A stretch of 64,000 nucleotides of DNA from Acridotheres tristis (lineage: Eukaryota; Chordata; Aves; Passeriformes; Sturnidae): NCBI GenBank assembly GCA_037013685.1, contig CM072919.1:31107935-31171934 (forward strand), in the 5' to 3' direction. This document shows positions 49,120 to 62,015 of the stretch, piece after piece (within the stretch, counting starts at the first letter, position 1; each line of letters opens with the position of its first letter). The position numbers and the translations under genes are program-made. The notes beneath the pieces were generated by a model. That model was given only the letters and a program-made list of their open reading frames with translations, had not been told where the DNA came from and searched no databases.

Positions 49120-49237
49120 TTACTTATTTAAAACTCAGATTTATACTGCTACTTCATATCTATGTAACTTAATATTTCTGCTTACTTAAAACTAAAGCTT
49201 ACACCTCTATTTCATGTCTATGTGACTTAATATATTT
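49120..49237. repeat. Two diverged tandem units of about 58-62 bp
   Basis: 'tacttatttaaaact' and 'tctatgtaacttaatat' in the first unit recur as 'tacttaaaact' and 'tctatgtgacttaatat' in the second. The second pair is offset by 58 bp. Confidence 0.8.
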
Positions 49238-52200
49238 TAACTTCTCTAAACACTTTAGTTCAAACCCTGCAATTTCTCTGAGAAACTCAGAGAGGCTTTT
49301 GTTCACACTTCAACATGGATGGAACGGCAGTGCAATAGTAGAAGGCATAAAAAACCCCATGACACAGTAACAGTATTTGCAAAACTATGTCAGACAAATC
49401 TCTTCTTATATTTTTAAAATTTGTATAAAAGGAAAAAATCTCTGAAAAAGTACTGGCACTGACTTCTGATGTTTCTGATTCACAAACCATTGAAGACCAG
49501 GGTAGTGTTTGAGGGTATTTGGCATATTTTTAGTCTACTCTTTAGGGAAGTTATTTGGGAACTGCCAGACAGAAAATAATGCATTTGGTCAATCTTTGAT
49601 CTGATCTAGAATGACTCATGGAACACTGGAACCCTGGTGCTCATAAGAAACAGCATTGATTTTGACATGGAAAATAAAAGAGAACAAAACAAAACTATAT
49701 GGTAAGCTGCCAGCTCTCACTCCTATCATCCCTAATTATTTTTTATGACCTGCTAGGGCTGCTCTTCCCACACTTTTTTAAAATATCACTCTGTTACAGA
49801 CATTATCTTCAGTATCTTTCCTCAATCACAGCCACTTGGAGAAATTTCAGCAAGGCAGGATCTATTAACATAAAACATTTAATAGGAAAATTGTTGAATA
49901 TCACTGAATTTCTCAAAGTTGTTTTGAAATTAACTTCTACGAGTTTCTTTTAAATCTTCCAGTTACTATCCTCTTCAGATTCATGTTTGTTATAAAAGAA
50001 CCCCTAAACAGTAAGGAGAAAAAATTCGCAGAGTAGTTGCTCAGAGGAAAGAAAAGTTATCAATCTATAAGGACACATTTTTGAAAAGTCACAAGTTTTC
50101 TCACGAGTAAAAAACCATTTCCTACTTCATATTGCTCTAAACTCAAAGGAAATTGACATGGTAGTTTAATAATTTGGATGCTGTTTCAAAGAAATGTAAG
50201 GCAAGGAACAGCACGTGTGACAAGGTAACCTCAGTTTGGCTACTGTTTTCTGGTCTGAATTTCCACTGATCCACTGATAAGCAAAAGTCACAGGAAGTCC
50301 CTTTTGACTTGCAGGAAACAGACACACATTTCACAACATGTTATTGCATGTCAAGTGCTGGTCAAGGCATATTCAGCCTGCTCTAGAAATCAATGCATCA
50401 TGGACTTTGCTGACTATCTTGCATGAGAAAAGAAAATAAAGAAATAATAATGAAAGTACTGAGAATTCTCTGTATCCTCAACATTGTTACAGAAGTAACT
50501 TTGAAGAAGTAAGTAGATTTTATGCTTAATTTTCTATGGACCTAATCATAAAAACTACAAATTACAAAGAAGATCTTGACACAAAGATAGTAATTTTTAA
50601 TACATTAATTTTGCTTCTTTCTCCTCAGAGTATTTCTATAGAGCATCTGTGTCTAAATTCTTCTCTTAATCAAAGTCCAGATTATTAAATAATATTCTTA
50701 TTTCAGTATATTTTTACATCCTACTGCTTTCAGCAGAACCGCTCTTTGATTTTACCTCATATGTTTCCTCACTGGTGACCTTACATAGGCAGGATAGGTT
50801 TAACAAAGCTATAAGATAAAAGGAGAAATGAAGGACCTGAGAAATGTAGTCATAGCTACTTTGACAAAATATAAATACAAAAGATTTTGTTTCTTTCAGT
50901 TTTCCTAACATTCAAAAAATTTTTGAGGAACCTTTTGTTTTCTTTCTGCTGCATCACCTGTCTCATCATTATTCATTCTTATGTTTTGACTTCACACCTA
51001 AGAGGTTTTTGCTACCTCTCTAATATCAAGAAAATAAATGTTATCTGTTTATTTAGCTTTAAATTTCTAAGGCACCTCTAACACCACTGAAAATCGTTTA
51101 AGTTTCATGTGGTGTCACAGTCAACACTGAATGAGATTGACTTGTAATTATTTATATTTGCCATAGAACATACTATAGTGGGTAAGCAGATTATCAAAAT
51201 TTTTTTATTTAAAATGCATAACCCTGTGAATTTTATACATATATGCTTGTATTCATATGCTTCTTTTTGGTAGGACAATGAACAGGTTTAGGGTTTGATT
51301 ACCATATTTTTGCTGATACTATTAGAAATTATCTACCATTCATTACAATTCAGCATAAAGTGATGACTTAACAGATATTTTCTTGATTGTTCCCACCACA
51401 GAACTCTATGGGCAGCATGACTTGCCTTGGAGCTGTTCTATGTCTTTTGCTGGCCAAGGGTCATGAGGATGATATCAACTTGGCCCATATAGTGAAATAA
51501 ATGTTTTCTGTTGCTCTAATATGATACCCATGTGTTAGAGAACCTGATTTTGGACAGAGATTTTCAAGAAATTTGAATCTGGCACCTTACTGTCTGCTTT
51601 GTCAGAGGTTGCTAACTGAAATTCCACCAAGCAGTCAAATAAACCCTCAGTACTATTCCATTTAAATCATCAGCAGAATCAATGGTTTTAAGCAACCTGG
51701 ATTTCTGAGTAAACAGTCAGGCAAACCTGAATCCCTGATGCTCTTTCCTATCTAAAGAGCTTCTCAAAGCTTCTTGGAAACGGGGAATGTTAAACTTTCT
51801 TCAAATCTGAACTGCAATGCTTACGTTTATTCCTAACAAAAGCAAAATTAAATGATTTGTGGAAATTTTAAAATTCCCTCCATTCAAATTAGAAAAGCTC
51901 CAGGAAGGATAATTTTCCCCTTTATATTTGCATTCTAAGTTTCACATAAATTTCTGGGATGAGATGATTAGTCCAACCAACATGTCAACATTACATTTTG
52001 ACTGTATATTTTTAATACAGAATTGATAGCAAATGTCCTAGAAGTACCTAAGAATCACTTTGGATTAATTGAGCATCTTCCAGGTAATTTGAATTTAATC
52101 CTAAATCCATCTACTTAAAAATTGATATATAGGATCTGTGAGATGGACAATAGCAGCATCAAAGTAAATCAGGTAAAAGAGAGATGGGCCTGAACAAGAA

Positions 52201-52670
52201 GAAGCTTCTCCACCTACTGTATTTTTCTGGCATTACTGTAAGCCATGCAAACCTAAAATCAAGTGCATGGAAACCATAAAACAGAGTAGGAAAGTTTATG
52301 ACCTTAAGTATCATTACAGGAATCATTACAGCTATTCAATTACCAGCAGGATAAAACAGCTAAAATGCAGATAATACTGACAGTTCCTGTCCCTGCAGTC
52401 TCCCTCTGAATGATTTCTGCAGCCAACAAATGTTTGTGTGTTTGTTTCCTTGTACTATGTCTTCTTATTTCTGTTCAAGTTCCTTAATATAAGCATGACT
52501 GCAGCGCTCTTCTCACTTTGTTCCCTGATATTTTTTAACATAGCTTGCCTGCAGAATCTTGGGGTGTGAATGCTGCTGCCAGCATTTCAGTGTAAAAAAA
52601 AATGAAGCATATTTTGTATGTTTTTAAAATTGCTGTGTAGCTATATTGTCACCCATAAAACTTATTATAT

Positions 52671-52765
52671 ACACATGCATAAATAGATATATATGTGTGT
52701 ATATGTATTATATACTATATATTTTATATATATAGTATTATATATAAAATATAGATATATGAGCT
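52671..52765. repeat. TATA-rich microsatellite patch
   Basis: Alternating (TA)n with GTGTGTA and 'ttatatatatag' segments, partly self-complementary. Confidence 0.88.
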
Positions 52766-54115
52766 TTTTCCCTACAGCCACATGTTGAAAAACTTTGATT
52801 GACAAGAAAGTTTACTGTAAAAAAGATCTGATATGTGTGTCATCAATGTAAAACAAGCTTTTCGAATGATATCTTAACAAAGAGAATACTACACTGATCA
52901 CACCAAGCAAGAGCAAGAGTCCTTATTATTATCACAAGACTGCATGGGGTCAGCTACCCAAAAGTGGTGCCTTTGAAATGTGACTGTAATTCAGCACCAT
53001 CTTCACTTTGGTCATGCAGGTGTCTCTCTGTCTCCTTCTAGCTGACACCTAATAGTCTAAATATGTTTCCATCGATTCTGTTCTTTTTAGGGTTGTTTTA
53101 TCACATGCAATTGGCAAGGGTTTTAAAACAGGAGGGCTTTGAGTGTGGCACATTTCTAGTTTAGCTTATCTCTGTTGGAAAAAAAAAAAAAGGAAAAAAG
53201 CCCCTTCAAATATTCTCTTTAATAACTTGAAATTTTAATAAGGACCTAAGGAACAGTTGAACAGAGAGTGAACTTGTATTTAAATTAGGACTTTGAGAGC
53301 TTGGAGATTCTAACTTGGTGAACTCTAATTAAATCCCACAAGGCCATCAGGTCTGCCTCCCTAGCTCTTGACGGTGAAAGTGAGGTCTTCAAAAAGATCC
53401 CTTGACAATATACAAGTGGAATGAAAAAAAAAATTCTTCAACCCTTCACGATAGCATTTTATAAAGCAAGAATTCCCAAAGAAGTATCAGAAAATAGGAA
53501 CAATAGTTAGAGTATGAAACTGTAAAAAACTGAGAATTATGTTTTGAGTATTAGTGTAGCAGTCCTTCTGAAATTCAGTTTTGTAATGTTTTTAAAAGAC
53601 CACTGCTTATATAAATTTCAGTGGACCTGATGCCTATAGAAAGTGTCATAGGATACACTCTCATTCTGGTTGCTGCTGTATTATATATTTGGCTGAAATG
53701 TAAAGGAATATTGGCTGGATGTTTGACATTCTGCCTTATTTGATAAAACATATTTGGCTCATTAGGCAATTACTACTATTTAAATACGCACGTGGTACTC
53801 GTGATTCAAACCATGAAGCACAGAGAGGTGACCAGATGCCTTCTTGAGTTTTGTTCTAGCTCAAAATTTAAATTAATTGGGTTTTTTGTGGGAGGAAATC
53901 TGAGCAGATCTAAGAAAATTTAAACATTTTAAATTTTATATATCCATAGTTTAAAAGTTTTTTATATGGATATTCAAGTTGCATTTCATATTTTTGTTAA
54001 CTTTTAATTTTCCTAAAGTTTACAGAATACCACAACGATTTTTATCTTGACAGCCAATAAAACACATGACAAAACAGAGTTTTTTCCCAGAAATAGAAAC
54101 TAAAACACGAATATT

Positions 54116-54185
54116 AAAACAAACAAACAAACAAACAAACAACCCTAAAAAAAAAAAAAAAGCAAAAAAAGAAACAAAAAAAATG
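54116..54185. repeat. (AAAC)n and poly-A low-complexity tract
   Basis: A clean AAAC tetranucleotide run (54116-54142) followed by A-rich sequence. Confidence 0.93.
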
Positions 54186-55054
54186 AATAAATACCCCAAA
54201 ACCTCTCTATCTGGAAAATTTACCATTCCTTCCAGAGAACATAACTTTTTCTTTGAAGATATGTATCAAAATAAGAAAGTCATACACAATATTAATTTAT
54301 TAGACCTGCTAACTTAGCTCTAATATGGTCAGATTTGTCAATGGTCTCTTCATACAGATAAAATGTTTTATTTTTCTTAAGAAAATACCCCCAAAATTGA
54401 GAATATAATGCGATATATGGTTTTCATGAATATCAAGCTTTATTTACAGTTAGCTATTTATATTTGTTACCAAGCTGTCCTTAGACATTATTTATCATTT
54501 TTCTCTCAACAGACCCTGCAACACTTTTTTTGTCTTTCTCACTACACTCATAAAAGACTTATACTGTGACAGCTTTATGGAGGATCAGTGGTGATTTTCT
54601 CTTAAACTCAACCACTTCCTTTTTTTCCCTGAGTCCTTCATTCTCAAAGCACTAAATAAAATCACCATTTGATTATTCTTTCTATTCTAAGATTAATTTA
54701 TACAGATAAACCTGAGTATGTGCATTTTTTCCTGTGGAGGTTTCAAAGTAGTATTTTATAGAATTGATCTAATCAAAAGACAGATATAGCTGATCTCACG
54801 GAAGTTAATTTTCATGTACTTGTACATCATGAGGCATTACAGACTAGCCAAATTTATCCTAGAATTAATTCCCTTTGATAAGATGATATTAATTAGGGTT
54901 TAGTGACTTCACTGCAAATCTATGTGCTCCTAATTAAGTTCCAACAATAAAACACAGTCCAGTAATTCTTGGATAAAGAATACATTGACAAGACTAAAAC
55001 CAAGAAAAACAAAAACATTCTTTTTGTGTTGAAAAGACTGTCATGACATAGCTT

Positions 55055-56110
55055 TTCCTGAGTTGGAAGATACTCAAAAGGATCCTCAGAGTCCAAGTCC
55101 TAGCCCTGCATAGAACTCCCCAAAAATCCCATGTGCCTGAGATCACTGTCTGAACACTTCTTGAACTCTTTCAGGCTTGGTGCTGTGATCCCTTCCCTGG
55201 GGACCCTGTTCCAGTGCCCAGCCACCCTCTGGGTGAAAAACTTTTTCCTGATATCCAACCTAAACCTCCCTCAAACACAAATTCAGGACATTCCCTCAGG
55301 TCCTGGTCACCACAGAGAAGAGACCAGTGTCTGCGCCTCCTCTTCCCCTCTCAAGGAAGTTCCAGACTGCAATGACGTCTCCCCTCAGTCTCCTCCAGTC
55401 TGAACAGACCAACTGACCTCAGCCACTCCTCATACAGCTTCTACTCAAGGGCCTTCACCATCCTCATGGCCCTTCTTTAGACACTCACTAATAGCTTAAT
55501 ATCTTTTTTTTTTATATATATATTGCAGTGCCCAAAACTGCCCCCAGCACTCGAGGTGAGGCTGCCCCAGTGCAGAGCAGAGTGGGACAATCCCCTCCCT
55601 TGCCCAGCTGGTGATGCTGTCCCTGATGCCCCCCAGGACACGCTTGGCCCTCCTGGCTGCCAGGGCACTGCTGGCTCATGTTCAACTTGCCACTGACCAG
55701 GACCCCCAGGTCCCTTTCCTTGGTGCTGCTTTCCAGCATCTCATTCCCCAGACTGTCCATCCATCCAGGGTTGCCCCATCCCAGGACCAGAATCTGTCAC
55801 TTTCCATTGTTGAACTTCATATAGTTGGTTGGTCCAGTCCTCTCATCTGTTGAGGTCTCCCTGCAAGGCCTCTTTGCCTGTGCAGGAGTCAAAAAGTCCT
55901 CCTAATTTAGTATTGTCTGCAAACTTTGAATATTTTCAAGTCCTACAACCAAGCCATTTAGACAGATGTTGAAAAGCACAGGGCCTAAGAAAGGAGCCCT
56001 GTGGAACCCCACTAATGACCAGCCACCAGCCTGATGTAACCCTGTTTACTATAACCTTTTGCTCCCAGCCTGTGAAACAGTGGCTCATCCACTGCTGGCC
56101 TGTTACCAGT
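55055..56110 (-). mobile_element. CR1 LINE, 5'-truncated, second copy of the 6.6 kb subfamily
   Basis: The plus strand reads from the 3' UTR ('gagttggaagatactcaaaa', 'ctgttccagtgcccagccac', 'gtgaaaaactttttcctgat') through the ORF2 end ('gacaatcccctcccttgccc', 'cttgccactgaccagg'). The right part is the reverse-transcriptase segment ('tattgtctgcaaactttg', 'cagatgttgaaaagcaca', 'ccctgtggaaccccacta', 'gcccagcctgtga'-type text). The ATTCT-type 3' tail is not preserved at the left edge. From about 55255 to 55765 it is almost identical to the copy at 6770-7260. Open frames on both strands here are CR1-derived and broken. Confidence 0.95.
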
Positions 56111-59100
56111 AAAAAAAAAGCCTGAATAAATGGCTTGAGACATCTGTGGTATGATTTCCTCTGAAATTATGAAAAATTATTTATATAGGATGTATTGGCT
56201 GTTGCTATATAAAGACAGAGTGGTAAGTCCAACTCTGTAAATGAATGTAATTTATGAATTGCTTTCTTTTTTATTTGATCCTGCATAGCTTTCAAAGCAG
56301 TTTCTATTTAATTCCCTGAAATACCAGAATGCAGCAAAGTAAACAAACCAGTGAATACAAAAAGTGAGTTAATGTAAAAAAGATATATATCAGAATACGG
56401 CACTTGTTTAAACAACATAATTTCAGAGCATTTAATTAAATTTATGGAGTTGCATCAGGACAAATTAGAATCAGCCCCAGTGAGAAAGGAGTATTATTTT
56501 GAAATCATTAGTGTATTGAGCTAATTGATTTTCTTCCTTTGAGCTGTACATTCTCTTTGAGTGTCAGCCCTGGTGTGTTTTAGAAAAACTTATTCACTTG
56601 TATAACCCCACATACATAATGCACAAATGTAAGTAATATTTTATGGAGGAAAATGTGTTCCTCCATCTTGTACAAAATATATGGGGAAATACTCAAAAGC
56701 TTTATATTGTACCTTTGTAGCTCCTGTCAACTGTATGTATCAATAGAAGATTAAAGTGCAGTATTTGTCATTTAGCTTACTTATAAATCTAGACAGAATC
56801 ATCCCTGATGTTTTTCTCAACACACCTCTGACCTGAAAGAGTTATTGAACTATCATATACCATCTTTGTTGTTGAGTATGAGATGCAAAAGTATTGTTTT
56901 TTCCTCTTTTGAACTATTTTTTAAAATTAAACATTGCAAAGGCTTTCATGGTTTCATTCTGAAGTGTCAGTACCCATTCCTTGGATATAAAAGTAACCGG
57001 TTGAAATATGAAGGCATCTTTGAGGTGTTCCCTGATCAAAGCTCTGCACATTTGATCAAGTGCATTAGGAGAAAAGATCCATTTTTAGGAACGTTAATGT
57101 GTTTAGCTTGAGCTAACTCTGATCTAAGCCTTGTGAATTGCAAACTAGGTAAACTGTTTTTATAACACTCTTACTTTGGTCCTTCTGTGGTGGTGAAAAA
57201 TATTAGGGATAGCTTGAATACATCGACCTCTTAATCTCATAATCATAATTGTTTTGTGTTTTCATCTGTCTGCAGTTTAGTATCTTTGAAATAAAGAGAC
57301 TAACACATTGACATCTCTTCCTTGATAGATAGAAGATTCTTCACAAGATGCCACTGTTTAACTGGAGACATCAAGAGGAGGAATGTTCTCCAAATGCTGT
57401 GCTCACCTTTATGAATTATTTTTGATTGCATTATTGCCTGTTGGAAACCAATGAATTTTGTCTCACCTGTTTTTTTAACTGAATATTAATTTTCTCCGGG
57501 AAGACATTCCAGCAGAAATAGGAATTGGGTAGGCTAACACCATTCTGCCCAGCATCTTTTCTCCAGAAGATTTCCCAATTGCTTAAAACACAAGGTAGTG
57601 GTTTTTAATGGTCAAGTTTAAATATTAGTGATATGCAGTGTGGGAGCATGTGTGCCAAATATTAGAAAGGCTAGAGGAAATCTTTTCACTTCTCCTTTTC
57701 ATTGTATGACGGCCATCTTCCTGTATCATTTTTTAGGAAGAGGATTAGGTAGTCACATTCAATTTTGCTAAAAGAAGAAATGTTCATACTGAGAAAAGCC
57801 TTTCAGCAGAAAATGTTCATTCAATTAAGTCTGCCTGAAGGTTTGGGTATCTGACCACACATAGATCTCCGTATTTATTGCTCAAGAGCCAGTGTGACTA
57901 CTTACACGGTCACACATTCTAATGCTATGTGATGGTAGTGGAGGGAAAAGAGGTGATCTCTTTGGAGAGGAGTTGAAATGCGTGTTCCAACAAAAAAGCA
58001 GCCCAGATGTGTTGGATTTACTTAAATTTGAACCTAATTGTAGTATTTTCACCTGACTTCTTGATGGATCATCTTGATAAAATTCATCACAGTCAGATTT
58101 ACAGACTATTTCCTGCATTTTCATTTATTAGTCACAGCTATTTTACTCATCTCGCCAGAATATATGTTAATTCAACCCACTCATAATGAGATACGCATAA
58201 GAACTTGTCACTCAAAGTGTAGGTCTGCAGAGGATTCTCCCTTCAGAGGACTTTGGTTGCAAGAGAGCGCAATTCCCTTTGTGGCTGATAAGAGTGATTC
58301 TTTTCAGCGAAAATGGATTGGAAAGTGGTAAAAATATGGTATTCAGGATATCCCAGTACACTATAGCACAAATTAAACATATCAAAAAAAGTGCATGAGT
58401 TTGGGATGTATTTAAATATATAGTACCAAGGACATGAACACACTAGTGTGTCTTAAAGCTGAAAGCAGTATAAAAGTGGAAGAGTTCTAAATAATAAGAT
58501 TTCAGGTAAATTTTTTCTCTTGCCTGCACCACATTATGGCTTTTATTTCCCAGTTATACATCCACACATTTGGTTAAGTAACTAAAAATGTATTCTGAAT
58601 ATTTTTATAACAATATTTTTCTGTTTAAAAGAAAAGACACTGCCAGACACCACCATCTGTTGTGTAGACCTACAGAATATGCATCTGATGTCTGTGAGTT
58701 GCTGTCTTTTATATCCCCTTATATAATTAGAGATTTCTGCCTTTAGTGATGCCTCCTGCTCTACCTAAAGAAGACCAAGTGTAAGTTTACCCAAAGTGTA
58801 TTAATCATTTTCCTGCTACTCACTGATAAGAGCAGTTAAAAGCTATTAAATGTGTCTATTCAGAGGATGTTTAAAATCCTCTGCTGAGCACTTGGCTAAA
58901 ATCCAAAATTATTACCATAATACCTTCTGAAATGAGACAGAAAACATAATATATTACAATTGATAAGTGCATCGTTTGTACTGTGAATTTATTTTATTTT
59001 AGAAATATACTTAAGTGTTTTGTCTCTTACACACCTTATATTAAATTTTTAGCATATTTTGGCTAAAAATAATATATGTATAATGTAAAATTAATTACAT

Positions 59101-59239
59101 TGAGATCAACAGAGAATTACATCTGAAAAGGAGTTTAGAAGCTGCTCTATGAATAAAGAGTCTAATTATGGCTCTGTAACTGTACTACAATAATTGCACA
59201 CAACCTAATGGAAAAGTATTTCTACATTTTCAGAAATTA
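56111..59239. other. Unique AT-rich non-coding DNA
   Basis: No exon or interspersed repeat is recognised. The stretch 56400-56600 has several TAATT-type cores and no decay signs. It may be constrained, but there is no direct evidence. Confidence 0.5.
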
Positions 59240-59744
59240 GAAGGTATTTAGCCATTCCAAATTCCCCCTTCTGGGATGTTCTTCTCTGCTTCCCATGGAG
59301 ATTCCTTGAGTTGAAATGAAAATTGAAGGTTAGAGGCAAAATTTGTACCTCCAAATAGGCAAATCCAAAAATTATGTTGTCTTTAAAAATTTCTTGAAAT
59401 TTTACAGTCAGTTTATTTACAAAAAAAACCCCCTATATATATTTTTTTATTATTATTATTTTTAAGAAAGCTGTCCATCAGCCAACCAACCCAAAAGAGT
59501 GGAACCCTGAGAAACCCTGAGACAATAAGACAATGAACAAAGTGTCAGACAGATGGTCTGCACCCATGTTTTTGTTCCATTGGAACCCACACCCCTCTTT
59601 CTCAGAAGTAAGAATCCTTTACCGCTGCCTCCCAGAAAGGATGTGAATTATTTAGAATAATAAGCTAGACATGGCTCCTGTCTCCGCCCCTCATGGCTGC
59701 TTTGAAAAATTAACCCTGTTCTTGGCCTAAAGCAGGACATTATC
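59240..59744 (-). mobile_element. 3' LTR of the ERVL-like provirus
   Basis: The right edge, read on the minus strand, is 'tgtcctgctttaggccaaga' and then 'acagggttaatttttc', an ERVL-type LTR start. Moving into the LTR come 'gggaggcagcggtaaaggat', 'gtgcagaccatctgtctgac' and 'tttgtaaataaactgactg', the last being a polyadenylation signal near 59430. A short slippage duplication of 'aaccctgag' is visible at 59503-59522. The 3' end is not clear: the sequence is certainly LTR to about 59420 and may extend to about 59240. Confidence 0.7.
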
Positions 59745-62015
59745 CATGCCTTATTCTAAATCAGCAGGCTCATGCCCAGATCTTACACCTTCCAGCCATA
59801 TACATATATACACAAGCACAGGTATCTTTCAATTGTCAATGGCCATCCCTCCAAGATGTCTGCTGAGTTCACTGAGTCCATGACTATGAGTTCTATCTGC
59901 TCTGGATGTCCTCCAGGGCAGGAGGGTTGGTGTACTGTTGGGGGTTGCAAGCTGCATCACAAGCTCATGACTGGTGTATCTGGAGCAGTCCATACTCACT
60001 GTCTATGGTTACGGCACACAGTGGCAGGGTCATTCAGCTGCTAATATTATACAACGAAACATTACACAGTGCTCTCACCTAAAAATCAAATCTCCTTCGT
60101 GTACACATTGTGTTTCCCCATTCATCTGCATTACCCACCAAGTGCACCCAGCTATTGAGCAAAAAACAAGCCCACGGATAGGGTTTGGCTTTGCTTAAGA
60201 TAGGACTAATCCAAACTGTCTTCCCTAAAACATCTTTAATGCACACCACATCGACTTTATCTCCTTCTACAGTATGTGGGGGTTTTGATGCCCAGGACCA
60301 GATCAGCTCGGAGAGTTAATGTTAAGTAACCAGGTGGCCTTTGCTAAATGTAGTTCCCAGTGTCTGAAGGTCCTCCAACCCAATGCTTTAAATGTGGTTT
60401 TTAATAGCCCATTGTATTGTTCAACTTTCCCAGAGGTTGGTGCATGACAGGGAATATGGCACCTACTCAATACCATGCTCTCTGGCCCTGGTGTCTATGA
60501 AGTTATTTTTGAAATTAATTCTGCTGTTCAAGTCAATTATTTTAGAGTGCCATGTCACAACAGCACTTGTTTTTTGAGGCCCAGAATACTGGCCCAGGCA
60601 GATGATGTTCCAGGCAGTGGCGTGAGGCACTGGGTACATCTCCAGCCATCCAGTGGCTCTTTACAGCACTGTCAGTACATAGTACTTTCCTTCGTGGATT
60701 TGCAAGTGTATGATATAATCAGTCTGCCAGGCCTCCTCATATTTATATTTTGACCATCCACCACACCAAAGTCTTTACTCATTTGGCCTCCTTGATTGCA
60801 ACAAACATTTCACAGTTACGCATCTCCTGGGAAATAGTGCCTATCATTGACTTCAACCCTCTATCACGAGCCCATCTATCTGTTGCATCTCTTCCCTGAT
60901 GGTCTGAGGCATCATGGGCTCACTGACCAGCAATAAGTCATCCGTATTCTGCCAGTCCAGATCCACCTGAGACACTTCAATCTTGACAGCCCAATCCACC
61001 TGTCCATTTTTTAAATGCTCTTCAGTAGTCCTGACTTCTTCTGTCCAGAATCCTGGCTTCTTCTTCTCTACCTAGCCAATGACACCTCACCACAGTTCAT
61101 CAGCCCAGATGGGCTTACCTCTGTCCTGCCAGTTGGTCCTTTTCCATTGGCCCAGCTACCCCTGCAGTGCATTTACTGTCATCCACAAGACAGTGTAGAG
61201 GTAGAGCACTGGCCGTGTCTCTGATTCAGTGATATCTAAAGCCAGCTGGATGGCTTTTCATCTCTACAACCTGACTTGGTGCCCCTGCCCCTCCGTAGCT
61301 TCTGTGATTTGCCATGCAGAGCTCTGTACAGCTGCTTTCTGTACTCAGTGTACAGCAGGAGCCATCAGTGATGACATTGTATTGCTTTTCATTTTCTGGT
61401 AGCTGATTATATGGTGGAGCCTCAGCAGCACGTCACCTTTTCCTCTTCCTATGATAATGACAGTCCAAAATTTTTGACTTCAGACCAGGTCATGACGATC
61501 TCCAAGACCCTTTGGCAACTGGAATTTTCTGTTGGAGCTTGCTAAGATTGTATTAAGAGTGATTCGCTTATTCCATTTGGCATCAGTGGCATGATGTGTG
61601 GGAGGGTTTTTCCCTCTGAACATCCTGCCCAGTACCAGCAGTCAGGGTGCTTGGAGGAGCTGTACTTTGTGCCCATCATTTTTGAGGCAGCTTGAATCCC
61701 TTCATAAACTGCCAGGATCTCTTTTTCAGTTGGAGTGTAATCGGTGTCAGATCCTTTACATCTCTGACTCCAGGATGCCAGATATTGTCCCTAATTCTCC
61801 CTAGGTACTTTTGCTGGAGACTCCACAAAGGACAGTTCTCCTGGAGAATGCAGCTGTGTAGATCTTGTCCTGGCCTGGTCAACCCAAGGTCTACTGTATG
61901 AGCAATCTCAAGTTTAATTTGTTATAAAATTTGTTACTATTCAGGACCCCACTTGAAATCATTCTTCTCTGACACATGATAGAATGAATTGAAAATCTGA
62001 CTGTAATCTAAAATA
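59745..62015 (-). pseudogene. ERVL-like pol remnant (RT connection, RNase H, integrase) and 3' untranslated part
   Basis: This is the internal region of the provirus, transcribed leftward. In order on the minus strand: the end of the reverse-transcriptase region (about 62015-61400, including F-K-W-G-P-E near 61950); RNase H (about 61400-61000) with T-D-G-S at 61358-61372, the motif of its first catalytic Asp; the integrase zinc-binding part (about 60980-60780); the integrase core (about 60770-60400) with W-Q-T-D-Y near 60720 holding the first catalytic Asp and G-K-V-E-Q-Y-N at about 60413-60433 holding the catalytic Glu; and the integrase C-terminus with C-T-W-W-V-M-Q near 60130. About 300 bp of non-coding sequence then lead to the 3' LTR. 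Many stops and frameshifts break the frame and the longest intact piece is 68 codons (61882-61676). gag, protease and most of the reverse transcriptase are absent. It cannot encode a working protein. Confidence 0.85.

Larger units (their letters stand above)
48560..49320 (-). mobile_element. Probable ERV LTR (sense minus)
   Basis: Read on the minus strand, 48860-48820 gives 'gtaaataagaatccacgcac' and then 'ctggggagagattctctctc', a polyadenylation-type signal followed by an R/U5-like segment of the kind found in avian ERVK LTRs. Further into the presumed U5 (plus 48658-48772) is a set of about 40 bp tandem units. The presumed U3 (plus 49100-49270) contains two roughly 60 bp tandem copies. No sharp TG...CA ends or target duplication could be fixed, so both boundaries are estimates. 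Confidence 0.45.
49321..55054. other. Unique AT-rich non-coding DNA
   Basis: No exon or interspersed repeat is recognised apart from the simple repeats listed. Some stretches (for example 54830-54960) are dense in TAATTA-type cores. Confidence 0.5.

Noticed and set aside
52671..52765. TATA-rich stretch as a promoter
   Set aside because: It is a simple repeat; many equivalent TA runs occur in the window without any gene nearby.
54020..54226. Phe/Leu/Val-rich minus-strand open frame resembling a membrane segment
   Set aside because: The hydrophobic run is the antisense translation of (AAAC)n and poly-A simple sequence.
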